DNA from: Elusimicrobiota bacterium
Lineage (GTDB): Bacteria; Elusimicrobiota; Elusimicrobia; UBA1565; UBA9628
Reading direction: 5' to 3'
Assembly: GCA_030696455.1 (NCBI GenBank)
Contig: JAUYSH010000074.1
Coordinates: 1-64,000 of the forward strand
DNA: 64,000 nucleotides
In this document: piece by piece, positions 7,678 through 16,100 of the stretch
Numbering within the stretch: position 1 is the first letter of the stretch
Layout: each line of letters starts with the position of its first letter
Made by a program: the position numbers and the translations under genes
The notes under the pieces: generated by a model
Told to the model about the DNA's origin: nothing
The model's database searches: none
The model's input: only the letters and a program-made list of their open reading frames with translations

Positions 7678-10600
7678 TTACAGGAAGAGGATGAGCGAGC
7701 CGAGCCCGCCGATCGCCGCGCCCAGGAGGCCGTAGCCGATCACCGCGAAGAACAGCTTGTCCATGTCCAGCTTGGCCTTCTTGATGTGATCGAGGTAGAC
7801 GTACGAACCGACGGCGAACGCGACGAAGCCGGCCGCCGCTCCCAGCGCGAGCCAGCCGATCGCGGCCAGGCCGGCCAGCGACGCCAGCGGCAGCAGCCCG
7901 AGCGACGAGAGCATCCCGCCCGCCGAGCCCTTGGCCTTCTTCGCCGCCTCGATGTGGGCCTTGCGCTTGGCGAGCTCGTCGGCGATCTCCTGGGTGCGCA
8001 GGGAGTCCTTGGCCTTCTTCAAGACCTGGTCGGGGTTGGACTCGACGGCGTCCGTGGTCCCTTTCGCGTCGGCGACCTTGTCGTTGACCGCGCCGTCGAA
8101 GCGGTCGAGGTTGTCCTTGAGGTCCCCGATCTGGAAGCCGCCCTTGAGCTCGGCGATCTGCTTCTGGATGTCGGCGGCCTTGGACTTGGTCAGGCCGGCC
8201 TGGATCTTCGCCAAGGTCTCCTCGCGCTCGGAGAAGAAGCGCGCGCGCTCGTCCTTGATGTCCTCCAGCGCCTTCTCGGAGGAAGCGAGCTGCTGCCGGC
8301 TCGCGGCGACGGACGCCTCGAGGGTCTTCTGGCTGTTGAGCAGGCCCGCGGCCATGATGTCGTTGGCCGGGTCGTTGTCCGACAGGAGCGCGGTGATCGT
8401 CTTGTCGAAGTCGGCGATCTTCGCCTGCTCGCCGGCGATCTGCTGGCGCAGCTTCTCGACCAAGGTCGAGGCCTCCTGCACCTTGCGGTTGTAGACGGGC
8501 TTGGCGTCGTTCAATTGATCGATGAGGCGCTGGGCCAGGATCTCGGGCGTCTCCAGCTTCTTGACGCCCATGCCGAACAGGCCGAGCAGGGCGTTCCACG
8601 CGCGGGCGAGCAGGTTCAGCAGCGGCTTGATCGAGAACGAGGACTTCGGCGCGGAGGCCGCCGGGGCCTCGACGGGCGCGGCGACGACGGAGGAGCCGGC
8701 GGGGGTGGACGCGACCGACGCCACGACGGCGCCGTCCTTCTGATTGGCGCGGATGGTCGCGATCACGCCGATGGAGAGCGCGATGCCGGCCGGGACGAGG
8801 AAGCCGAGGCCGACGCTGAACGCGCCGACCGTCAGGCCGAGCTTGGCGACCGCGAGGGAGGCGGCGCCGCCGATGACGAGCGCGCCGAGGCCGATCACGG
8901 CGAGCTGCCGGCCGAGCCAGCGGCCCTGCTCCGGGGCCATCGCGATGGCGAAGAGGCCGAGCAAGGAGAAGACGGCGGCCGAGATCCACGGGGAGATCAA
9001 GGCGAAGCCGATGCCGATGACCTTGGCGAACAGGCCCAGGGCCCGGCCCTGGGTCACGGCGCCGCCGGCGGCGCCCTTGGCCTTGCGCGCGGCCTCGATG
9101 GCGGCCTTGCGTTTGGCGAGCTCGGCCTCTATCTCTGACGACTTCAGGGAGTCCTTCGCTTTCTTTAATATCTGGTCGGGGTTGCTGTCGACGGAGTCGG
9201 CGGTGCCCTTCGCGTCGGCCACCTTGTCGTTGACCGCGTCCTCGAAGCGGTCCATGTTGTCCTTGAGATCCCCGACCTGGAAGCCGCCCTTGAGCTCGGC
9301 GATCTGCTTCTGGATCTCGGCGGACTTGGACTTGGTCAGGCCGGCCTGGATCTTGGCCAGCATCTCCTCGCGCTCGGAGAAGAAAGAGGCGCGTTCTTCT
9401 TTAATGGATATCAACGTCTTTTCGGAGATCGAGAGCTGTTCCTGGGTCATCAAGGTCGACGCGTCGACCGTCTTCTTTTGGTTGAGCAAAGACTCGGCCA
9501 TGACGTCGTTGAGGGGGTCGCTGTCGGAGAGGATCGCCGTCACGGACCGGTCGAGCTCGGCGGATTGCGCGGTCTGCTTCTCGATCTGCAGGCGGAGCTT
9601 TTCGACGAGGGTCGAGGCCTCCTGAACCTTGCGGTTGTAGATGGGCTTCTGCGCGTTCAGCTGGTCGATGATCCTTTGGGCCATCACCTCGGGCGTCTCC
9701 ATCTTCTTGACGCCGAGGCCGAAGATGCCCAAAGCCGCGTTCCACGCGCGGGCCAGGATATTGCGGAAGGGCTTGGAAACGAGCGCGATCGCGGCGACGA
9801 CCGCGGCGCCGATGCCGAGTTCCAGGATGAGTCCGCCTGCGGCGGTCTTGTCGTCGGCGGCGGGCGTCGCGGGCTTGTCCTTCTTGAAGATGTACTTGAA
9901 CGCCTCGCCGAGCAGGCTCGAGGCCAGCGCGACGCCGCCGAAGACGAGCGCGGCGGTGGTGGAGGCGACGGTGAAGCCGACGTAGCCGGCGAAGGCGACC
10001 GCGGCGACGCCGAGGCCGAAGCCGAGCACGCCGCCGAGGATGGCGATGCCCGCGGTCTTGGCGCCCGAGGTCTTCATGACCTTCTCGGCGAACACGCCCG
10101 CGGCGACGGCGCCGGCGCTGCCCAGGGGGATCACGACGCCCATCACGGAGGAGGCGGCCAGCAGGGCCGCGATCCAGCCGGTGTTGAGCCCGGCCCACAC
10201 GGCCATCGCGACGTTGACGCCGATGCTCACGGCCTTCAGCGCGCCGAAGGCGACGCCGCCGCCGGCCTGGCCCTTGTCCTGCTTCGCCTTCTCGATGGCG
10301 GCCTTGCGCTTGGCGATCTCGTCCTGCACTTCCTGGTTCTTGAGGGAGTCCTTGGCCTTCTTGAGGATCTGGTCGGGGTTGCTGTCGACGGAGTCCGCGG
10401 TGCCCTTGGCGTCGGCCACCTTGTCGTTGACCGCGTCCTCGAAGCGGTCCATGTTGTCCTTGAGATCCCCGACCTGGAAGCCGCCCTTGAGAACGGCGAT
10501 CTGCTTCTGGATGTCCGCCGCCGCGGACTTGGTCAGGCCGGCCTGGATCTTGGCGATGGTCTCCTCGCGCTCGGAGAAGAAGCGCGCGCGCTCTTCTTTA

Positions 10601-11553
10601 ATAGACGCGAGGGTCGCCTCGGCGAGGCCGATCTGCTCGTTGGTGGAGGCGATCGAGGCGCTAAGGGTCTTCTGCTGGTTGATCAGGCCCGAGGCCATGA
10701 CGTCGTTGAGCGGGTCGGAGTCGGAGAGCAGCGCGGTGATGCCCTGCTCGAGCTCGGCGACCTTGGCGGTCGCGCCTTCGACCTGGAGCTTGAGCTTTTC
10801 GACGAGGGTCGAGGCTTCCTGCACCTTGCGGTTGTACACCGGCTTGGCGGCGTTGAGCTGGTCGATGATCCTTTGCGCCATGACTTCGGGCGTTTCCAGC
10901 TTCTTGACGCCGATGCCGAGCATGCCCAAGACGGCGTTCCAGGCGCGCTTGATAAGGCTCACGATCGCGAGTTCGCCGGCGGCGGACGTCTTGGCCGCGG
11001 CCGCGCGCTCGATGGAGACGGGGGACTTGGCGGAGACCGTCTCGGAGCGGGAGAGGCCGGTTCGATTCGCCAGAGGCGAATCGCTCGCGGCGGAGCGGCC
11101 GAGGACCTCGAGGGTCGCGCGGCCTTCGGCCGACGAATTCTCGAAAAGCGCGTTCAAGGCGGCGCCCTTCTCGGCGACGCCGACATTCGCGTCCTGGGAC
11201 TTGATCACGGCCAGGGGCGAGCCCTTGACGGTCGCGGGCAGGGCCTTCGCGGCGGCGGCGACGGGCTTGACGGCGAGCGCGGCGGGGACGGGGGCGAGGG
11301 AGACGGGGGCGGCGATGGGGCTCGGGGCGGCGCTCAGGACCGGCGCGAGCATGACGCCCGGCGCCATCGTCGGCACGTTGAAGGAAGAAGCGCCGGGAAG
11401 GGGGCTGTGAAGCCCGGTGCCGATCGTCGGGGTCACGGAGATTCCCGAGACGGGTCGAGCCAAAGTCTGCGCGGCGGCGGTCAAGGTGAGGTGTCCGGGC
11501 CCGGCCACGAGAACGGCGGCCGACACGATCGAGGCGAGTGACTTCTTGAACAT
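7678..11553 (-). CDS. exported/membrane protein with three tandem PspA/IM30-like coiled-coil modules separated by hydrophobic blocks
   Basis: Signal peptide plus P/A-rich leader; three copies of RAWNALLG(M/L)FG(I/M/L)GVKK(L/M)ETPE(V/I)(M/L)AQR(I/L)IDQLN..KP(V/I)YNRKVQEASTLVEKL...LKDN(M/L)DRF(E/D)(D/G)AVNDKVADAKGT; SD-like ggaggaac. Confidence 0.8.
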   Translation of the reverse strand: MFKKSLASIVSAAVLVAGPGHLTLTAAAQTLARPVSGISVTPTIGTGLHSPLPGASSFNVPTMAPGVMLAPVLSAAPSPIAAPVSLAPVPAALAVKPVAAAAKALPATVKGSPLAVIKSQDANVGVAEKGAALNALFENSSAEGRATLEVLGRSAASDSPLANRTGLSRSETVSAKSPVSIERAAAAKTSAAGELAIVSLIKRAWNAVLGMLGIGVKKLETPEVMAQRIIDQLNAAKPVYNRKVQEASTLVEKLKLQVEGATAKVAELEQGITALLSDSDPLNDVMASGLINQQKTLSASIASTNEQIGLAEATLASIKEERARFFSEREETIAKIQAGLTKSAAADIQKQIAVLKGGFQVGDLKDNMDRFEDAVNDKVADAKGTADSVDSNPDQILKKAKDSLKNQEVQDEIAKRKAAIEKAKQDKGQAGGGVAFGALKAVSIGVNVAMAVWAGLNTGWIAALLAASSVMGVVIPLGSAGAVAAGVFAEKVMKTSGAKTAGIAILGGVLGFGLGVAAVAFAGYVGFTVASTTAALVFGGVALASSLLGEAFKYIFKKDKPATPAADDKTAAGGLILELGIGAAVVAAIALVSKPFRNILARAWNAALGIFGLGVKKMETPEVMAQRIIDQLNAQKPIYNRKVQEASTLVEKLRLQIEKQTAQSAELDRSVTAILSDSDPLNDVMAESLLNQKKTVDASTLMTQEQLSISEKTLISIKEERASFFSEREEMLAKIQAGLTKSKSAEIQKQIAELKGGFQVGDLKDNMDRFEDAVNDKVADAKGTADSVDSNPDQILKKAKDSLKSSEIEAELAKRKAAIEAARKAKGAAGGAVTQGRALGLFAKVIGIGFALISPWISAAVFSLLGLFAIAMAPEQGRWLGRQLAVIGLGALVIGGAASLAVAKLGLTVGAFSVGLGFLVPAGIALSIGVIATIRANQKDGAVVASVASTPAGSSVVAAPVEAPAASAPKSSFSIKPLLNLLARAWNALLGLFGMGVKKLETPEILAQRLIDQLNDAKPVYNRKVQEASTLVEKLRQQIAGEQAKIADFDKTITALLSDNDPANDIMAAGLLNSQKTLEASVAASRQQLASSEKALEDIKDERARFFSEREETLAKIQAGLTKSKAADIQKQIAELKGGFQIGDLKDNLDRFDGAVNDKVADAKGTTDAVESNPDQVLKKAKDSLRTQEIADELAKRKAHIEAAKKAKGSAGGMLSSLGLLPLASLAGLAAIGWLALGAAAGFVAFAVGSYVYLDHIKKAKLDMDKLFFAVIGYGLLGAAIGGLGSLILFL
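7918..8615 (-). repeat. PspA-like module 3 (approximate bounds)
   Basis: LARAWNALLGLFGMGVKKLETPEILAQRLID ... RKAHIEAAKKAKGSAGG. Confidence 0.8.
9060..9757 (-). repeat. PspA-like module 2 (approximate bounds)
   Basis: ARAWNAALGIFGLGVKKMETPEVMAQRIID ... RKAAIEAARKAKGAAGG. Confidence 0.8.
10260..10960 (-). repeat. PspA-like module 1 (approximate bounds)
   Basis: KRAWNAVLGMLGIGVKKLETPEVMAQRIID ... RKAAIEKAKQDKGQAGG; long stretches nucleotide-identical to module 2. Confidence 0.8.
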
Positions 11554-11655
11554 CGGGATGTTCCTCCGGGGTTTAGTGCGAACGATGGCTTATTCTATCG
11601 AGAAGCGTCGAAAAGGAGATGAGACCTTGGGGGTCATTTCAGGAATCTAATAGGC

Positions 11656-13101
11656 CTAGGAAATCTGGGACCCTGGCACCGGTGTCGTGGGCCCCGAGGC
11701 GAGGCGGGCGGCGACTTCGTGGGCATGGAGATGGCCGACCACGACGTGGATGGAGCGCGCTCCCGAGGCGGCGGCGCCGGCGGCGACGGCGTCGGCGATG
11801 GCGCGGGAACGAACGGAGACCGGATCGGCCGTCGCGCCCAGGGGCTGGGGCAATTCGAGCCCTCTTAAGACCTCGAGATCGGGCTTCGCGGTGAAGAAGT
11901 GACGGGCCTCGTCGGCGTACTGCTCGGCGATGTCCTCGAGGCCCTCGCCGCGGGCGCCTTCGGCGAGCAGGCGGCGCTTCCAGGCCATCAAGGGAAGCCC
12001 GCCCGAGAGCACGAGCCAAGCGAGAGCGCCCGTCAACGGCAGGAGGACCCAGGCGAAAACCGACGCGGGGGAGGCCAGCGTCCAGGCGAGGACGGCCAAC
12101 GCCGAGCCGGGGGCGACGGCCCAGTCGACGGCGCGCTTCAGGAACAGCGACGCGCGGGAGTGGCCCGGCGCGGCGGGGACGACGGCGGCGGGAGAGCCGG
12201 AGGCGGCGGCGTGATCGAGGGTCTCCAGGCCCGCCTTGTATCCATAATAAGCGGGGAGGTTCTGCTCGGAGTACAGCGCGTGGCCGGCGGCGACGGCGCT
12301 TCGGATCGTGGACAGCACCGCGCCGCGGCGCGGAGGGCCGTACTTGCCGTGGGCGACGCCGTGGACGAAGTAGGTGACGCCGTCGCGCTCCACCTTCAAG
12401 GCGGGGACGCGGAAGGTCTTGTCGACCGCGAACGCGGGAGCGACGGCGGAGGAGGTCTTGCGCCAGAGGCGGGTCAATAAGAAGCGGAACTCGTCTTCTC
12501 GAGAAACGGCAAGGGCGGATTCCTTGGAGCCGAGGACGCCTAACGCGGATAGACGGGACGCGGCGTCGGACGGGGACTGGGAATCGGAGAGAGCCTGGCC
12601 GAGAACGGCGGGGGCGACGCCGCGGGAGAGGAGTTCGGTTGAGGTGGGGAGGGAGCCGTCGAAGAGGGCGTCGAACTGAACGGACGCGGATTCCTCCGGG
12701 ACGGCGGCGCTCTGCGCGGAAACCGGAGCTTGCCGCGAGGACTTCCATGCGGCGACGGTTTTCGCCGCTTCGCGGCGGACGTCCTCGGCTTTCGAGGCCG
12801 CCGGCGTGACCGAAAACGACAACGTTAACGGCGACGGATTGTTAACGGCAACGGAAGGGTGCGCCAGGACAGGCAGGACAACGGCATTCGGCGTGGGGGA
12901 GATGGACGGCGACAGAGAGGGAGATAGCGACATGGACATCGACGGCAACGGCATGGAGGACTCGTTCAGACGGGTCATTCCGACGACCGGTGTTGAAGGC
13001 GCCGCCGGGGCGTTACGGATTATGCCGACTCGTACCTGCGCCGCGGCTGGCGCCGCGGCGGACAGAATCAATGAGAGGGCAAGAGTAAATCGGTTATCCA
13101 C
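11656..13101 (-). CDS. leader-bearing secreted/membrane protein with TraB/TIKI-like C-terminal region
   Basis: GTG at 13101 gives VDNRFTLALSLILSAAAPAAAQ; YFVHGVAHGKYGPP...ALYSEQNLPAYYGYK and C-term VVVGHLHAHEVAARL; two hydrophobic helices. Confidence 0.6.
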   Translation of the reverse strand: MDNRFTLALSLILSAAAPAAAQVRVGIIRNAPAAPSTPVVGMTRLNESSMPLPSMSMSLSPSLSPSISPTPNAVVLPVLAHPSVAVNNPSPLTLSFSVTPAASKAEDVRREAAKTVAAWKSSRQAPVSAQSAAVPEESASVQFDALFDGSLPTSTELLSRGVAPAVLGQALSDSQSPSDAASRLSALGVLGSKESALAVSREDEFRFLLTRLWRKTSSAVAPAFAVDKTFRVPALKVERDGVTYFVHGVAHGKYGPPRRGAVLSTIRSAVAAGHALYSEQNLPAYYGYKAGLETLDHAAASGSPAAVVPAAPGHSRASLFLKRAVDWAVAPGSALAVLAWTLASPASVFAWVLLPLTGALAWLVLSGGLPLMAWKRRLLAEGARGEGLEDIAEQYADEARHFFTAKPDLEVLRGLELPQPLGATADPVSVRSRAIADAVAAGAAASGARSIHVVVGHLHAHEVAARLASGPTTPVPGSQIS

Positions 13102-13127
13102 GGACTTCCAACGTTGAAAGTCCGTGG
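13098..13127. promoter_or_regulatory. 10-bp inverted repeat overlapping the GTG start of the TraB-like gene
   Basis: ccacggactt - 10 nt - aagtccgtgg; start codon (13099-13101) inside one arm. Confidence 0.6.
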
Positions 13128-13151
13128 CCGGTGTTTTGGTGGATATTTTTT

Positions 13152-16100
13152 TTACCAACCCGATGAACCGCCACCCGAGCTTGAACCGCCCCAACTTGAG
13201 CCGCCGCCGCTGGAGCCGCCGGAGGAGCGGCGAGAATCTTCCTCGCTGCGGCGGCGGCGGTCGTCCTCTTCCTGCTGGCGGCGTCGGCGCGCCTCTTCTT
13301 GACGCCGGCGCTCCTCTTCTTCCTCCCGCCTTCGGCGGGAGACTTCGGCCTCGGCGACTTGTATCGCTGAAATTGCCGCGCTGCGCGCGGCTTCCGCGTG
13401 ACGGATCGCGGTCTCGTAATCACCGTTGTTGAGCGAGGCCTTCGCCGAGTTTAAATTCCCTGAGCCGGGGGAGCCGGGAACGGACACTCCATAGGAACCG
13501 GTCCAGTTCGTGGCCTCCCGCACCTTCGACGCGGCGCTCGATATCTTTTCCGTCGCGCGGGCGGCGGCGGCTAATTCGCCTTTGAGCGACGCGGCGACTT
13601 GCGCGGCCTGGCTCGTGATCCGGTCCGCTTCGCGGTCGATCGTGGGCCATTCGCCGTGAGACGCATCCGACGCGGCTAAGGCGGAGGTGTAGGCGGACTT
13701 GAGACCGGCAAGCTCCCTTAATGCGCTGGTGATCGCCGGGCTGTCGGAGATCCCGTCCGACTGCGAGTCCCGGGCGAGGCGAGCCGCGGAATCAAGCTGC
13801 GTTTCGGCCGCCTTCAGGCTGCGCACGACTTCGTTGTAGGCGTCGCGGTCGTTGTTCACCTTGACCCAGAGCGAGTCCAGGCCCGCGGACACCGCCGCGA
13901 TCGACGCGGCGGCCTTGAAAGGATCGCCTTTCTTCATGTCGGCCGCGGCGCGGGCCGAGGAGAGCGCCTTGACGGACGTTTCGTAGGACTTGATCGTGTC
14001 CCGCATCGTGCGCTTGTCGTCGGGGATCTCGGTCTTCCAGGCGCGGGCCTTGGCCTCGAGCGTCTCGAGGAAGGCGCCGTTGTCGATCACGGCCTTGTCG
14101 AGGCGCGCGCGCTTGGCGGAGATCTCGTCGAGGCGGCCCTGGGCGATCTCCTCGTGGGCCTTGGCCTGGTCGAGCAAGGCCGCGGCCTCGAGGACCTTGG
14201 CCTCGCGGAAGGAGCGCACGGCCTTCTCGCGCTTGGACTTGGCGGCCTCGACGGCGACCGAGGCCTCGTCGATGTTGTCCTCGATCGTGCCGTTGGCGTT
14301 CGGGTGGGAGAAGTCGCCCGAGGCGAGACCCAAAACGGAGGCCGCGAAGTCGCGCTTGATCGTCTTGAGGACCTCGGCGCGCTCGGGGAGGAGGGCGTCG
14401 AGGCGTTCGGCCTCGGCGATGCGGCCGGCGACGTCGGACGCCTGCTCCTTCAGCGCCATATCAGTAGCGGCGACGATGGCGTTCGCCTGGCCGATGAGGT
14501 CCGCGCCGAGCTTCTGGGAGGCTTCCGCTTCGGCGAGCCTTCCGTCGCCGAGCTTTGAAGAAGCCTCGTCGAGCGCCACGGAGGCGGCGGTCAGGCGCTC
14601 GGTCGGGTCGTTCTGCGCTTCGCGCAGGACTTCGGAGGCCTCGAGGCCGAGGACGGAGGCGGTCCGCGCGCGCGCGGCGTCGACCGCCGCGGCCGACTTG
14701 ACGGCGTCGGCGCGCGAGGCGGCGATGCGGCCGAGGCCGTTCTTGGCCTTGGCCAGGTTCGTCGTGTGCTCCGCGTAGGCGGCCGTCAAAGCCGCCAGCC
14801 CCAAGGCCCCGTCGTTCTTGAGGAGGGAGGAGGCGAGCTCGGACGCGCTCTTGTCGAGCGCGGCGCGGCTGCCGGCGATCCACTGGGTCCCGACCGAGGC
14901 GGCGGCGAGCGCCGCGACGATGGGGTCGGTCACGGCGAGCTCGTCCTTGCGCATGGACAGCGCCAGCTCGGCGAGGGACTTGGCGTCGGAGGCCAGGCGC
15001 TCGGCGAGCGCGCCCTGGCCCTTCATCGCCCCGACGGGGTTCTTCGCGGCCTTGCCGCGCGCGGCGGCCAGGGTCTCGCGGGCCTGGGGAAGTATCGCGG
15101 CGGCGAGCGCCTCGATCTTGAAGAAGGCGCCGGCGGCGGCCTGCGAGGCCTTTTTCTCCGCGGCGGCGATCGCCGCTTCGGTCGCGTCGAACGCCGCGCC
15201 GTAGCCCGTGGACGCCTTCTCGATCTCGTCGAGGGCGGAGACGGCGGATTTAGACGTCGCGTTGAACTTGGCCATCACCGACTCGAAATTCTCCGAGACC
15301 GGCGCGTAATCCTTCGCCTCGCCGTACAGGTCGCCGCGCCAGTCGCTCGCCTTCTCGAACAAGGCGTCGAAGCCGTCCTCGGGCTTGAAGGTGAGCGGCT
15401 CGGTCGCGAGCATCTTCTCCGCCTGGAGGTAGCGCGAGGGCCAAAGCTGGTTGACGAGCCAGCCCAGGGTCATCGCCTTGGGGCGCACGAGGGCGGTCGC
15501 GCGGTCGTGGATGCTGCGAGCCATCGCGAGGTACAGCTTCGCGCGCCCGGCGTCCTTGCGGACCGAGGAGGCGGCGGCGGCGGTCTCCTCCTCCCAGCCG
15601 CGGGAAGCCGCGCCGGTGATGGGCCCGACGTAAACGTCCATGCGCTTGTCGAGCTCGTCGATGACCGCGTCGAGCTTCGTCTCGAGGATGCCGTCCCATT
15701 TCTGGAGCTCGGCCTCCGCCTTGCCGCGCGCCTTGCGGGCGCGCCAGTTGAGGAAGGCGCTGCCGCCGAGGGTCCCCAAGCCGAGCAGGACGAGGAAGAT
15801 CAAGGTCAGCATCGCGTTGCGGCTCGCGGCGGCGTCGGCGTCGGCGATGGTGCGCTCGGCGTTTGCGAGCGCGGACTTGGCGCTTTGCAGCCGCGACGCC
15901 CACGTCGAGGCGCCGAGCTCATGGGCCTCGCGGGCCTCGCGCAGGGACTGCTTGGCGGTGACGAGATCGGTGGCGGCGGAGCCGGCGCGCTCGCGGCCCT
16001 CGAGCTCTGAGAGCACGGACTCCGAGCCGGCGAGCTGATCGGCCCCGGCGGCGTGCTCGTTGAGGGCGGTCTGCACGCGGCGGACCTCGGCGGCGACGGA

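Noticed and set aside
7918-10960. Regular ~1.2-kb repeats as CRISPR or insertion sequence
   Set aside because: Repeats are in-frame protein modules within one ORF; no spacers, no transposase.
9478-11541. 687-aa plus-strand ORF antisense to tri-PspA
   Set aside because: Product is compositionally G/R/D-rich without domain logic; explained by high GC and strong codon bias of the real minus-strand gene.
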